Positions 39,967-49,705 of a DNA stretch of 64,000 nt are shown here, piece after piece; position 1 is the stretch's first letter, and every line of letters begins with the position of its first letter. The position numbers and the translations under genes are program-made. Source of the DNA: Psychrobacter pygoscelis. GTDB lineage: Bacteria; Pseudomonadota; Gammaproteobacteria; Pseudomonadales; Moraxellaceae. The notes beneath the pieces were generated by a model. That model was not told the DNA's origin. It ran no database searches and saw only the letters and a list, made by a program, of their open reading frames with translations. Location of the stretch: positions 992,001 through 1,056,000 of the forward strand of contig NZ_RQRU01000001.1 in NCBI RefSeq assembly GCF_004335015.1, in the 5' to 3' direction.

Positions 39967-40002
39967 CGCCTAACCTCTCTAGCAGCAGGTTAGGCGTTTT
40001 TT
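39967..40002 (+). terminator. Rho-independent terminator after the SCP2 gene
   Basis: CGCCTAACCT pairs perfectly with AGGTTAGGCG over a 10-base loop and is followed by TTTTTT. It lies about 50 bases past the stop codon. The remaining ~370 bases before bioB hold nothing recognisable apart from the presumed bioB promoter. Confidence 0.92.
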
Positions 40003-40374
40003 ATTCACCTAGTGATAATATATAATGTCTAAATACGGCAATAATTACGGTAGAAAATGAAGATAAAATGGAGAGTTACTCAGCAATGTGACAGTAAATT
40101 AGGAAGATAATAGTTAACTAAAAAGACGACATTGGATCAAGGACGACGCGCACATCGCTGTAGTCTAGCAACGATAAAATCGATATATAAAACGAGTGGC
40201 AGGAATAAATGGATAGTCTAGAAGTCATAGCAAGCTTCAGACAGTACTATTTATTTTCAGTTACTCTATAGCCAATTTGAAGTAGATTAGCTTTACCGGA
40301 TTACAAAGGATATTTTTTATCTTTTAATGCCAGTGCTGCTCTACTCTATCAGCATAACTTAAAGGACAGAGGTC

Positions 40375-41487
40375 ATGACAGGATTACTTAATATTGCCGA
40401 GCCAAGCGCTAGCGCTGCCAGCATTGAGAGTGAAGATAAGGGAATTGGTGGTGAGTCAGCTCCCATTAGCCGTGAGCAAATCGCAGCATGGTTTGAGATG
40501 CCATTTATGGATTTGTTATTGCAGGCGCAATCGGTCCACCGTCAGCATTTCTCAGCTAATGAAGTGCAAGTGAGCACCCTACTGTCAATTAAGACTGGCA
40601 ACTGTCCTGAAGACTGCGGGTATTGCTCGCAATCTGGACATCACCGCGATAAGACGGGCCTTCAAGCAGAAAAGCGTATCGAAATCGATAAAGTAATCGC
40701 TGCTGCTAAACGCGCTAAAGCATCTGGCTCATCGCGCTTTTGTATGGGCGCGGCTTGGAAACATCCCAGTGCCAAAGATATGCCCTACGTCGCAACCCTT
40801 ATCAAGGAGGTCAAGGCCTTAGGGCTTGAGACCTGTATGACCTTAGGTATGCTGAGCGCCGAGCAGTCGCAGCAACTCGCTGAGGCTGGACTCGACTATT
40901 ACAATCACAATCTAGATACCTCTCGCCGTTATTACGACCAAGTCGTTAGTACCCGCAGCTACGATGATCGCTTGGACACTATCGCCCACGTCCGTAATGC
41001 CGGTATCAATGTCTGTAGCGGCAGTATCGTTGGAATGGGTGAGCAGCGAGACGATCGAATCGATTGGATTTATGAGCTGGCCAGTATGCCAACGCCGCCT
41101 GAATCGATTCCTGTCAATCTTTTGGTGCCGATTAAAGGTACACCGCTCGGTGATAAAGTCCTTGCTGAGGGTGAGCTGTCGGTGCTGGAGTGGATTCGTA
41201 CTATCGCCGTGACTCGACTTAGCTGCCCTAGCAGCTATGTGCGCCTGTCTGCGGGTAGAGAAAGCCTTTCGGATGCTGAGCAAGCGCTGGCCTTTATGGC
41301 TGGTGCCAACTCGTTCTTTTATGGTGATAAGCTACTGACCACCGGCAATGCCAGTCAATCTAACGATGATAGACTAATGCGCACGCTAGGACTTAAGGCG
41401 CAGCCTAGCCAAGTGAGCGAGCCAAAGCGACTGCTCGTCACCGATGCTGTCAGTGCTCAGACCTCTTGCCTACTGCTAGAAGCCTAG
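40375..41487 (+). CDS. bioB: Biotin synthase BioB
   Basis: The product is 370 residues. It is a radical-SAM enzyme that inserts sulfur into dethiobiotin. The [4Fe-4S] cluster motif CxxxCxxC is C77-PED-C81-GY-C84. SQSGHH follows it. Segments for [2Fe-2S] ligands appear in FCMGAAWK and ETCMTLGM and in [19 protein letters not shown] lies near the C-terminus. The first ~30 residues are an extra unconserved extension compared with E. coli. It stands alone rather than in a bioBFCD operon, as in several Moraxellaceae. Confidence 0.97.
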   Translation: MTGLLNIAEPSASAASIESEDKGIGGESAPISREQIAAWFEMPFMDLLLQAQSVHRQHFSANEVQVSTLLSIKTGNCPEDCGYCSQSGHHRDKTGLQAEKRIEIDKVIAAAKRAKASGSSRFCMGAAWKHPSAKDMPYVATLIKEVKALGLETCMTLGMLSAEQSQQLAEAGLDYYNHNLDTSRRYYDQVVSTRSYDDRLDTIAHVRNAGINVCSGSIVGMGEQRDDRIDWIYELASMPTPPESIPVNLLVPIKGTPLGDKVLAEGELSVLEWIRTIAVTRLSCPSSYVRLSAGRESLSDAEQALAFMAGANSFFYGDKLLTTGNASQSNDDRLMRTLGLKAQPSQVSEPKRLLVTDAVSAQTSCLLLEA

Positions 41488-41795
41488 CCCAGTGTTATCG
41501 TTGGATTATATTCAGTATCAAAAGCTCGAATTATTAGTAGCGTATCTAGCATAACTACTTTTTGATTTAACAGCTATAAGGCTGACTCAAGACCATAGCG
41601 AATAGCGAATGGTCTGAACTAAGCTTGCCTTACGTCACTACGATAGCCTCACTATATGCAGCTAAAGTGGCGAAGCTTGAAATAACTGGGCTAAAAATAA
41701 GCAAGCTTTATAATAGCGAAACTAGCAGTATCTAAGCTAAAAATAACTAAGCCAACCGTAGCTAAATAGCGCTACCCAATACGAAAGGCAGCAAA
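41488..41795. other. Intergenic region bioB-hemJ
   Basis: 308 bases with repeated short AAGCTAAAAATAA/TAAGC units near 41690-41760. No gene, clear terminator or RNA was recognised. It should contain the hemJ promoter. Confidence 0.35.
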
Positions 41796-42230
41796 ATGGC
41801 AGATTATTTTAATTGGATTAAAGCCGCGCACGTCATCTCGATGGTGTGCTGGTTTGCGGCGATTTTTTATTTACCCAGACTTTTTGTCTACCATGCCATG
41901 AGTGATGATGGTATCAGTCAAGAGCGCTTCACTATTATGGAGCGCAAGCTCTATCGCGGCATCATGACCCCTTCTATGATTGCAACATGGCTATTTGGCT
42001 TATGGATGCTCACTTTAGGTTGGGACGTATATAAGACGCAAGGTTGGCTGCACGCCAAGCTAGTGCTGGTAGTACTTTTATCTGGCTACCATGGGGCTTG
42101 CGGCTTTTACCGTAAGAAGCTTATAGACAACCCACACTATAAATCCCATACCTTTTGGCGCTGGTTCAATGAAGTGCCAGTACTGATATTGATTGCTGTG
42201 GTTACCTTAGTTATTGTGAAGCCGTTTTAA
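41796..42230 (+). CDS. hemJ: Protoporphyrinogen IX oxidase HemJ
   Basis: The product is 144 residues with four membrane helices. It oxidises protoporphyrinogen IX to protoporphyrin IX in haem synthesis in bacteria lacking HemG and HemY. The conserved His and Lys/Arg positions are visible in FNWIKAAHVISMVCWFAAIFYLPRLFVYHA, RKLYRGIMTPSMIATWLFG and LHAKLVLVVLLSGYHGACG. RKKLIDNPH and WRWFNEVPVLIL also match the family. AAAGG precedes the ATG. Confidence 0.95.
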   Translation: MADYFNWIKAAHVISMVCWFAAIFYLPRLFVYHAMSDDGISQERFTIMERKLYRGIMTPSMIATWLFGLWMLTLGWDVYKTQGWLHAKLVLVVLLSGYHGACGFYRKKLIDNPHYKSHTFWRWFNEVPVLILIAVVTLVIVKPF

Positions 42231-42267
42231 GATCAATCCATCTAAGCCTAAAGTTAGTAGCGACTCG

Positions 42268-42918
42268 TCACTCAACGGGGCGCATGACTTGATAGACATG
42301 ACTTAAGTCGTAAACCTTGTAGCGCGCTGGCTCATGTCGGCGCTCACCTGCATAGCTTAGTATCAGTGCCTGACGACTGGGCTTATCAAGCCAACCGACA
42401 AATAAGCCGCTGTGCTCAATATCGTTATAACCGTGATTGATATAATACAGCCAATCTCCTGAACGTAATGACTCCACATCCGCATACGGCCCTGCACCAT
42501 AGCTGCCTTTAAATACTGTCTCTCGCTCAATACCTGCTCGACGGAAGACTTCATTCAGATAATCCCAACAGCCTCCGCGAATAATAAAACGCTCATCAAG
42601 GGTCATGCGCCTTGCTTGCTGCAATACCTTCTGCGCGGCTGGTAGGGCCATAGATTCAGCAGCGAGGAGCGTCGGCTCGTGTTCTGGCGCTAAATTATCA
42701 TAGGCTTGCTGGCGATCTGGGGCAACTGCCAATGAGGAGTATGCAGCTTGGCTAGGAATATGGAGAGGAGCTGAGACAGCACTCGTGATTGGTGGTGATT
42801 GCCAAGGCTCTGAGGAAATCAGCAGTGTGGCGTTTGCCCACAATGGTGTCAGTAATAGCGCAATACTGCCCAAGGCTTGAACACCAATTCTTGGTAATTC
42901 ATAGTATATTTTTAACAT
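42268..42918 (-). CDS. Exported NlpC/P60-like putative cysteine hydrolase
   Basis: The product is 216 residues with an N-terminal signal sequence (GSIALLLTPLWANA, cleavage near residue 30). A variable linker runs to ~95 and a C-terminal domain from ~105. The domain has a candidate catalytic Cys in GGCWDYLNEVFRRAG and a candidate His in IEHSGLFVGWLD, the order expected for NlpC/P60- or CHAP-type hydrolases acting on peptidoglycan. A third active-site residue cannot be assigned by eye. It converges with hemJ. Confidence 0.62.
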   Translation of the reverse strand: MLKIYYELPRIGVQALGSIALLLTPLWANATLLISSEPWQSPPITSAVSAPLHIPSQAAYSSLAVAPDRQQAYDNLAPEHEPTLLAAESMALPAAQKVLQQARRMTLDERFIIRGGCWDYLNEVFRRAGIERETVFKGSYGAGPYADVESLRSGDWLYYINHGYNDIEHSGLFVGWLDKPSRQALILSYAGERRHEPARYKVYDLSHVYQVMRPVE

Positions 42919-43275
42919 TTTATTGACTTCTCTATTGTATAGTTGCCACGGTTTAAAACGGACACAACGCAGCGTCAGGTAGGCTATATATTAATCCGGA
43001 TCGCATATTAATACAGATGTCACACCGTCACCATTTGGTAATACTATAACGATGGTATTTGCAAGCAGGTAGTTAAGGATGCTAGAAATAAAAATGTACT
43101 ATTTTTAATCAGACAATTCTAGTAGTTAGTGGTGACTAATTTCGTAGATATTAGTGAGTGCCCTTAGTCATTAAAGCCGGTAGCTAGCGTTAATTCAGCC
43201 CATGTCTTAGCAAAATTTGCTACCATGTATATTTATGCGTTTCGATTTGGATTACATTATTTAGGTGGTTGGATT
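42919..43275. other. Divergent intergenic region
   Basis: 357 bases between the NlpC/P60-like gene and the DUF2058 gene, with promoters expected in both directions. An in-frame ATG at 43225 would add 17 unconserved residues to the DUF2058 protein and is not favoured. Nothing else was recognised. Confidence 0.35.
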
Positions 43276-43809
43276 ATGGCCAAAAATGCCCTTCAGGCTC
43301 AACTTTTAAAAGCTGGATTGGTGGATAGTAAAAAAGCCAAAAAAATCAGCAAACAGTCCGCGCATGCGAAGCGTACTGGCAACTCAGAAGATGCAGAAGT
43401 AAAAAAAGCATTGGCAGAAGCCCAAGCGCAAAAAGTCGCTAAAGATCAAAAGCTAAATCAACAAAAACAACAGATTTTAGAAGAAAAAACGCTAAAAGCT
43501 AACGTGATTCAAATGATTAAGCAGCATCAAATTACGGACACCCAAGGTGAGATCACCTATCAATTTGTTGATGAAGCGAAAGTCAAAAAGATCAATGTCA
43601 CACAAAAGCTATATGACCAAATCGTAGCAGGTCATGTGGTGATAGCTCGATTAGAGGACGGCTATGCTCTGCTTCCGCGACCTTTAGCAGATCGTATCAA
43701 TGCAAAATTAGAAGGCTTCATCGTCGTCTCTAACGACAAAGCAGAAGATGAGCCGGCAGAAGACGACCCCTATGCTGCTTATGTGATTCCTGACGACTTA
43801 ATGTGGTAG
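43276..43809 (+). CDS. DUF2058 (YaiL-like) protein
   Basis: The product is 177 residues from an ATG at 43276 with TAGGTGG upstream. The opening NALQAQLLKAGLVDSKKAKK is the signature of DUF2058. A Lys/Gln-rich coiled coil covers ~20-85. A compact C-terminal domain ends DDPYAAYVIPDDLMW, as in YaiL. The family is annotated as nucleoprotein or polynucleotide-associated, without firm biochemistry. A terminator follows immediately. Confidence 0.93.
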   Translation: MAKNALQAQLLKAGLVDSKKAKKISKQSAHAKRTGNSEDAEVKKALAEAQAQKVAKDQKLNQQKQQILEEKTLKANVIQMIKQHQITDTQGEITYQFVDEAKVKKINVTQKLYDQIVAGHVVIARLEDGYALLPRPLADRINAKLEGFIVVSNDKAEDEPAEDDPYAAYVIPDDLMW

Positions 43810-43822
43810 TACGGTATATACT

Positions 43823-43857
43823 AAAAAGCCCTGAATAAATCTATTCAGGACTTTTTA
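43823..43857 (+). terminator. Rho-independent terminator after the DUF2058 gene
   Basis: CCTGAATA pairs with TATTCAGG around a short AATC loop, extended by an A-run and a T-run (CTTTTTATTTT). It starts about 14 bases past the stop codon. Confidence 0.9.
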
Positions 43858-43989
43858 TTTTAGGGCCGTTAATGGCTGTGTAAGCTTGCTAAATTAAGAC
43901 CGTCCATATCTTGTCGCCGTGCTGAATCGACAGATCACCAGCTACCTAAGATAAAGATACCAACCAATTTTTGCTTAAGTTAACCTAGG

Positions 43990-44481
43990 CTAATTGGACT
44001 GCATCTTAATATTGGCATGACGCTTGCCAAACTGTTGTCCTTTTAATACCGCCTGCATGACTTGCACTTCTTTAGGTGACTCAAAGCCAGATATGACATA
44101 TTTTTGCTGATTATCACTCCCCATTATCATCAGCTCAGTGTCACTAACTTCAATGCGGTCATTGGTATCGATTACCACTTGGTTTTGCCGTGCAAATGAC
44201 TTGTGGATAAAACTGCCAGCTTGTACCTCGAGCACCCCATCGCAAATGTGGCTAGCGGCTTGCTTTTTTTGCTGCTGCCGCTGCCGATTGAAGATAAAGC
44301 AACCGACGATCAATAGCGCCAAGGCACCAATAGCCAAGCGCTCTGACAGCAAGCTCATCGCCATCGCGACGCCTACCGCACCGATTAATAGCGCCGCAGC
44401 AAACCAAAACATACCATCACCTTTCGGTGTGTACTGTCCTTTTAGAATAATATGCGCGCCATCATTTGTGAGTTTTAGCAT
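43990..44481 (-). CDS. Two-helix membrane protein with a PH-like C-terminal domain, unknown
   Basis: The product is 163 residues. Two adjacent hydrophobic helices lie at about 25-45 and 48-63, followed by a basic stretch (NRQRQQQKKQ). A strand-rich C-terminal part includes NDRIEVSDTELMIMGSD and YVISGFESPKEVQ. The pattern resembles bacterial PH-like or YcxB-like membrane proteins, but no family is certain. Confidence 0.55.
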   Translation of the reverse strand: MLKLTNDGAHIILKGQYTPKGDGMFWFAAALLIGAVGVAMAMSLLSERLAIGALALLIVGCFIFNRQRQQQKKQAASHICDGVLEVQAGSFIHKSFARQNQVVIDTNDRIEVSDTELMIMGSDNQQKYVISGFESPKEVQVMQAVLKGQQFGKRHANIKMQSN

Positions 44482-44580
44482 GGTAAATTATTCCCATTAG
44501 AGATCTTACCTTTATTGTATCTTAGATGACTTGAGTTAGTTATCTCTATTATGATTATTATAAAACTTGAATTTTTAAAT

Positions 44581-44599
44581 GGAAATAATTATCATTAGC
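44581..44599. promoter_or_regulatory. Fur-box-like operator upstream of the surface lipoprotein
   Basis: GGAAATAATTATCATTAGC matches the 19-base Fur consensus GATAATGATAATCATTATC at 14 positions by eye. It lies about 207 bases before the lipoprotein ATG in an AT-rich spacer of 324 bases that also contains an ATGATTATTATAA stretch. Repression by iron-loaded Fur would fit the iron or haem uptake genes that follow. Confidence 0.6.
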
Positions 44600-44805
44600 G
44601 CTAGCTTTTATACCATTAATTTTATTAAACATTCCTATTGAATCGTACTAGGCTTTGCTGAGTTATTATTTAAATAAAATCAACCTCTCTTTTAGTCTTG
44701 TGATACCTATAGCAACTCAACCCCTAAAGAGACGTTTATACCTAATACAAGATATATTGTATTTTCATAACATCACTAATTACTGTTAGAAGTGAAGGAA
44801 AAACC

Positions 44806-46605
44806 ATGGCTATAACTAAACAACGACTGCTATGTATTGCTGTTTTCGCTGCTATGACTACTGCCTGTAGTACAGGTGGTGGTTTAGACAACGGAAATGG
44901 AGGCGTCTCTACCATACCGACTCCCGGTAAGGGGACTCCTAATGGCGGCAGTAAAGATAATGACAAATCGAAAACTAAGTATGTCAAGGTCAATGACTCT
45001 AGTATCACTGCCTTAAACAATGCCACTGAAGAGGGTAATAACGAGCCTGCCCCACAAGTAGAGTATGGCTATTCTATCGCCTCTCCATTTACAGGCGGTC
45101 CCACACTTGATGGTATGACAACTGAGCAAAAACAGACCAATGCCAGCATTAATAAAGCGGCGGCAGATAGCGATGCAACTGCCGATGATTATGATACCCT
45201 GACATTTGTTAATAGTCCTGAAAAACAATCGGATGGAAGCACAAAACAAGTCACCATTACTAAAGATGGCTTTACAGATAATGTCTTCTCAGTTTCCGAT
45301 ACTGAAACATATTATCCTGTGTCTGGTGATACCCATGCCGATATTAAAGACAACTTAGTCTTGGTTATTGATGGCAATAATTATGATGCACTAAAAATGG
45401 TGGCATTTAACCACACCAAAGCAGGCGCAGTATTCGAGGCAGGTGGTAATCAATATGCCAACATCTTCTATCGTGGCAAAGATGCATCTGAATTATTACC
45501 TTCAGGTGGTACGGCTCAATATAATGGCGCATGGACTGTGGTTAGAAAAGTAGAGGTTAATCCCGGTGAGGCGGTTGTTGGTTATGGCCCAGATTCGCTG
45601 AATACAAGAACACCAGCAGATTTCACTGTCGATTTTTCTAATAAAAGCATCCGTGGTAATTTGAACAAGAATCTTGCTAACGATCAAGCATTTGCTTATA
45701 CACTAAATGGCAAAATCAACGGCAATACTTTTACAGCAGATGCCACTTCAACAGATGCAGCGACCAACCCAGATACAGCAAAAGTAACAGGAGGTTTTTT
45801 TGGTGATCAGGGAGCTGAGCTTGCCGGCAAACTGCTTAGTGATAATGCCGCAGGGGTCTTTGCCGCTAAACAAACCGGTAGTGAAAATATTACCGCTGGT
45901 GAAGCTAAACCAAAAACCATTTATAACCAAGCCAAAGCCATTAACTTTACTGAAAGTGGTAAGCCAGTATTTACCACAAACTTTGAAGATGTGATGGAAA
46001 ATACGCAAAAACTTCCAAAGTTAGATGAAATCACTCTAAATGGGGTGAAGATTAATCTGCTTACCGAAGCGGCTAAAGAAAACAGCAATATCTTCACTAG
46101 CAATGAAACGCTACCTCTACAGTTTACCCATATTGGCTCTGTCCAAACGGATGCCAACAACCCTACCTACACTTACTTTTATCAAGGTCAGTTAACCCAG
46201 ACCATGCCTACCACAGGTACGGCTAATTATGAAGGTAATTGGATAGGTTATGGTCAAGCTGAAAATGGTACGCCCTATAGCATCAGCAAGGCATCGGATG
46301 CTCGCATCAACTTTAACGCAGATTTTGCCAGCAAAGCATTATCAGGTAAATTTTTGACACCAGCAGGCAATGACGCCATGACACTAAGTGGGGTCAAAAT
46401 TAGTGGCAATACGTTTACCGGTCAAGCCAATATCGTCAATGCAGGATTAACCAACGATAAAGACGGTAGTCAATCTCGCATCAAAGGGACAGTTAATGTT
46501 TCTGGTGGCTTCTTTGGTGATAAAGCCAACGAATTAGGTGGTCAATTTACTAAAGAAGATAAAAATTTTGCGGGCGTATTTGCAGGTAAGCAAACCACAA
46601 AATAA
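44806..46605 (+). CDS. TbpB-like surface lipoprotein (Slam substrate) with two barrel domains
   Basis: The product is 599 residues. The signal peptide ends at a lipobox (AMTTAC, Cys21), followed by a Gly/Asn/Pro-rich anchor of ~40 residues. Two transferrin-binding-protein-like eight-strand barrel domains are present. Each shows a Y-x-G-x-W strand (AQYNGAWTV, ANYEGNWIG), a DF-strand (FTVDFSNKSIRGNL, NFNADFASKALSGKF) and a closing GGFFGD motif (about 329-355 and 565-597). This two-lobe layout is that of TbpB and related lipoproteins. It lies directly upstream of a TonB receptor and near a Slam gene, so it is probably exported to the surface and captures a host or environmental iron or haem source. 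The ligand is unknown. GAAGGA precedes the ATG. Confidence 0.88.
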   Translation: MAITKQRLLCIAVFAAMTTACSTGGGLDNGNGGVSTIPTPGKGTPNGGSKDNDKSKTKYVKVNDSSITALNNATEEGNNEPAPQVEYGYSIASPFTGGPTLDGMTTEQKQTNASINKAAADSDATADDYDTLTFVNSPEKQSDGSTKQVTITKDGFTDNVFSVSDTETYYPVSGDTHADIKDNLVLVIDGNNYDALKMVAFNHTKAGAVFEAGGNQYANIFYRGKDASELLPSGGTAQYNGAWTVVRKVEVNPGEAVVGYGPDSLNTRTPADFTVDFSNKSIRGNLNKNLANDQAFAYTLNGKINGNTFTADATSTDAATNPDTAKVTGGFFGDQGAELAGKLLSDNAAGVFAAKQTGSENITAGEAKPKTIYNQAKAINFTESGKPVFTTNFEDVMENTQKLPKLDEITLNGVKINLLTEAAKENSNIFTSNETLPLQFTHIGSVQTDANNPTYTYFYQGQLTQTMPTTGTANYEGNWIGYGQAENGTPYSISKASDARINFNADFASKALSGKFLTPAGNDAMTLSGVKISGNTFTGQANIVNAGLTNDKDGSQSRIKGTVNVSGGFFGDKANELGGQFTKEDKNFAGVFAGKQTTK

Positions 46606-46637
46606 GTCTCTTTTATCTCAAAATAAGAAGATTATAA

Positions 46638-46680
46638 AAGCACAGTCAGCAATTCTGCTTGCTGTGCTTCTCATTTTTTT
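46638..46680 (+). terminator. Hairpin between lipoprotein and receptor genes (terminator/attenuator)
   Basis: AAGCACAG pairs with CTGTGCTT, with an inner AGCA/TGCT helix, and a TTTTTTT run follows. It lies 32 bases after the lipoprotein stop codon and 170 bases before the receptor start. It could reduce receptor expression relative to the lipoprotein. Confidence 0.75.
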
Positions 46681-46850
46681 ATCGCTCACTTCATCCACTA
46701 AAAAATATTTTGCTTTATTGTTATCAAGAAATGACAAATAGCGAAGTTATAGAGACGCAAACTTTCAACTTTCCAAGTTTAGGCTTTAATTATTGCGCCT
46801 TAAAGTATTGACCCTTAACTTATAAGTTAGACCAACTAGGATACTTTGTG

Positions 46851-49517
46851 ATGTCACAACACTCATTTACGCCCCGTCGTCATCCTTTAGCCCAAACCAT
46901 AGGTATCATATTGGCTACCAGTATACCTTTATATGCCACCGCCGCTGATACGGTAGATATAAAATTACTTAATGAGCCACTGCCGGAAACAGAGCTTGAA
47001 ACCATTATGGTTACTGCAAAAACCCAACCTGATACTCAAAACAAAGATGTCACTGGACTGGGACAGATTAACAAAACGGCTGAAACACTGAAAAGATCAC
47101 AAGTTGAGAATATACGAGATTTAACCCGTTATGATGCTGGGGTTGCTGTTAATGAGTCTGTCGGTCGTGGTACCAGCACCGGTTTTTCTATCCGTGGGGC
47201 AGAAAAAGAGCGGGTTGCGGTCATGGTAGATGGTATCAGTCAAGGCGAGACGATCAAACGCTATGGCAATGGCTCTGGCACAGAAAGTGGAGCAAAAAAT
47301 GAAGTAGAATACGAAAACTTAAAATTAGTAGAGATTAGTAAAGGCGCAAACTCCACTTATGCTGGCAGTGGTGCTTTGGGTGGTGCGGTATTAATGCAAA
47401 CCAAAGACACCATTGACTTTGTAGATGAAAATGATAATTTTGGCGGTCGTATCAAGCTTGGTTACACCAGTCGAGATAAGCGTAAAGTTGCTTCAGCGGC
47501 GTTGGGTGGTCGTACTGGTGGCTGGGAAGGCTTTGTACAATATACCAAACGTAGCGGACATGAGCTACAACCCCATAGCGATATGTATAATCTGCCAGGT
47601 CAAACAGTTGAGGATGTGATTGTTGGCGTAGAACCCGTACAAGAAAAACGTACTGGCATCAATGCTGATAATAAGCCATTTACCTATAACTTTCTTAGCT
47701 GGAAACCCATCACACAGACCCAAAATTTTTCTACCGAAGATGTTTCAGGACCCAACCGCCGTGTGCCCAACCCGATGGATTATGACAGCGACTCCTTACT
47801 CTCAAAAATTGGCTATCATATAAATAATGAGCACTATCTCGGCACAGTTTTAGAGGATAGCAAACAACAATATGACATACGGGACATGTTTAGCTATAAC
47901 TATCACTCTAATAAAATAGCAAATAGCAATGATTTAAAAATTATCAAACCTGAAGTATTGGATCATTTTAGCCCTGAACCATTTTACGCTTATACTCCTA
48001 CTCGTTTTTTAACTGATACCCATCATAATCGCCGTTATGGTCTAGAATATAAATACACGCCCAGCGAATCGGCGGTGTTTGATGAGGTACATACTCGTAT
48101 TGATAAACAAAAGCTCACGTTATCAAGCGAAGATCAACGCATCAACTGTGCAACCTATCCTAATACCAATAAAGATTGTGAAGTAGAAAAGTATGGGCAG
48201 TTTAAATCCAATCGCTATATAGAGTTAGACTTTGACACCAAACGCTTTGATATGAATGCTAAAAAAGACTTTAAGTTGGGGGACACTTCTCACCAACTTG
48301 TGTTAAATGCAGGCTATACCAAAGCCAAATTACAAGAAAAAAATTCTGGCTCCAAAAAATTCATTGGCACTAAGAGCAATTCTAGTCAACCTGAACTCAA
48401 TACAAATGGCTATGATAAATACTACCCCATACTTTCAGAAACGGTAGAAAAACCTTATGGGCTCAACAAGATCGGCAGTCCTGTCCATCAAAAAAGCTAT
48501 TTTGTTGGTATCAATGATACGTTTATGTTAGATGAAGACTTAGGTGCTACTTTAGGCCTAAGATACGATAATTACAAATTCAACTCTGATCAAGGCATCA
48601 AAGAATTTGCTGATGGGCGTAAAGTAGAAAGATTTACTGACAGTGAATTTAACAACACCTCATGGAACTTAGGCTTGATATATTATCCAACCGATGACAT
48701 AGAGCTCATGTATAAATACAGCACTGGCTTTCGTGTACCGAGTATGACCGAACAACTGGGCTTTACACCAAACGATGACAGCAGCCTGCCCCAACCCAAA
48801 CTAGAGCCAGAAACTGCTCAAAATCATGAGATCGGTGCAGCTTGGCATACCCGTTTTGGTGACCTCAAAGCCAGCTACTTTAGAACTGACTATCGTGATT
48901 TTATAGCCTTTGGGATTCCTGTATCAGATGTGACACAACTAGCCTACTATAACCAACAAGATGTCAAGGTACATGGCTTTGATTTGTCCTCAGAGCTAGA
49001 CTTAAAGGCCATATGGGATAAAGCCCCATTGGGATTACAAGCCAACCTCAGCGCAGGCTTGGTAAAAATGCGAGAAACCCCAGAACGCAATCCGAATTAT
49101 CAAAGTACCAGAAGCTACGCCTTTGATATGGTACAACCGCTACGAGTAATTTACGGTGTGTCTTATAACGAACCTAATGATAAATGGGGAGTCGCTTTAA
49201 ACACCACCTATTCCGCCGCAAAAGATGTAGACGAGCTTAACTACTCTTATCAAACTGGGGGACTCTCTGGTGAAGATACAACCGCAGACCTAACCGCACC
49301 TTCATGGCGTATCACTGATTTGACTGGACATTATCGTATTAATGATAACCTCACATTGCGTGGCGGCATATATAACATCTTTGATTACGGTTACTTAACT
49401 TGGGAATCTTTGCGTCAGTTAAAAGACCTTCAAGATGTTAACTCAGCAGATATAAAGCCTCAACTACTAGCCGCACCCGGACGTAACTATGGCTTGAGTA
49501 TGGAGTTTACTTTTTAA
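46851..49517 (+). CDS. TonB-dependent receptor of the haemoglobin/transferrin/lactoferrin class
   Basis: The product is 888 residues from the ATG at 46851 with AGGA upstream; a GTG directly before it is an alternative. A signal peptide ends around ATSIPLYATAA. A TonB box (ETIMVTA) lies at ~50-56. The plug domain follows (YDAGVAVNESVGRGTSTGFS, then IRGAEKERVAVMVDGIS). The rest is a 22-strand barrel ending YGLSMEFTF, with the terminal Phe required for outer-membrane assembly. The plug and barrel motifs (SGALGGAV, YSTGFRVPSMTEQLGF) are those of TbpA/LbpA/HgbA-like receptors. It likely imports iron or haem stripped from the ligand held by the upstream lipoprotein. Confidence 0.93.
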   Translation: MSQHSFTPRRHPLAQTIGIILATSIPLYATAADTVDIKLLNEPLPETELETIMVTAKTQPDTQNKDVTGLGQINKTAETLKRSQVENIRDLTRYDAGVAVNESVGRGTSTGFSIRGAEKERVAVMVDGISQGETIKRYGNGSGTESGAKNEVEYENLKLVEISKGANSTYAGSGALGGAVLMQTKDTIDFVDENDNFGGRIKLGYTSRDKRKVASAALGGRTGGWEGFVQYTKRSGHELQPHSDMYNLPGQTVEDVIVGVEPVQEKRTGINADNKPFTYNFLSWKPITQTQNFSTEDVSGPNRRVPNPMDYDSDSLLSKIGYHINNEHYLGTVLEDSKQQYDIRDMFSYNYHSNKIANSNDLKIIKPEVLDHFSPEPFYAYTPTRFLTDTHHNRRYGLEYKYTPSESAVFDEVHTRIDKQKLTLSSEDQRINCATYPNTNKDCEVEKYGQFKSNRYIELDFDTKRFDMNAKKDFKLGDTSHQLVLNAGYTKAKLQEKNSGSKKFIGTKSNSSQPELNTNGYDKYYPILSETVEKPYGLNKIGSPVHQKSYFVGINDTFMLDEDLGATLGLRYDNYKFNSDQGIKEFADGRKVERFTDSEFNNTSWNLGLIYYPTDDIELMYKYSTGFRVPSMTEQLGFTPNDDSSLPQPKLEPETAQNHEIGAAWHTRFGDLKASYFRTDYRDFIAFGIPVSDVTQLAYYNQQDVKVHGFDLSSELDLKAIWDKAPLGLQANLSAGLVKMRETPERNPNYQSTRSYAFDMVQPLRVIYGVSYNEPNDKWGVALNTTYSAAKDVDELNYSYQTGGLSGEDTTADLTAPSWRITDLTGHYRINDNLTLRGGIYNIFDYGYLTWESLRQLKDLQDVNSADIKPQLLAAPGRNYGLSMEFTF

Positions 49518-49627
49518 ACCCAGCTCTTGGTTTGAGTCATTGTTAAAGTAGTTGATTAAATGGTTGTCTAAATAACTGCTTAAATAGTGGCTATTAAATT
49601 TACCTCTGTACTCTTGCTTGACAAGCC

Positions 49628-49659
49628 AGCGCTTGCATTTATTTTTAGATGTAAGCGCT
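49628..49659. other. Long perfect-arm hairpin downstream of the receptor gene
   Basis: AGCGCTTGCAT (49628-49638) pairs with ATGTAAGCGCT (49649-49659) with one mismatch around an A/T loop. No clear U-tract follows, so it is a weak terminator candidate or a transcript-stabilising structure. Confidence 0.45.
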
Positions 49660-49705
49660 AGCCCGTAAGCCGGATTATCATGGCTTTTGAATCATGTATT
49701 TCTTA

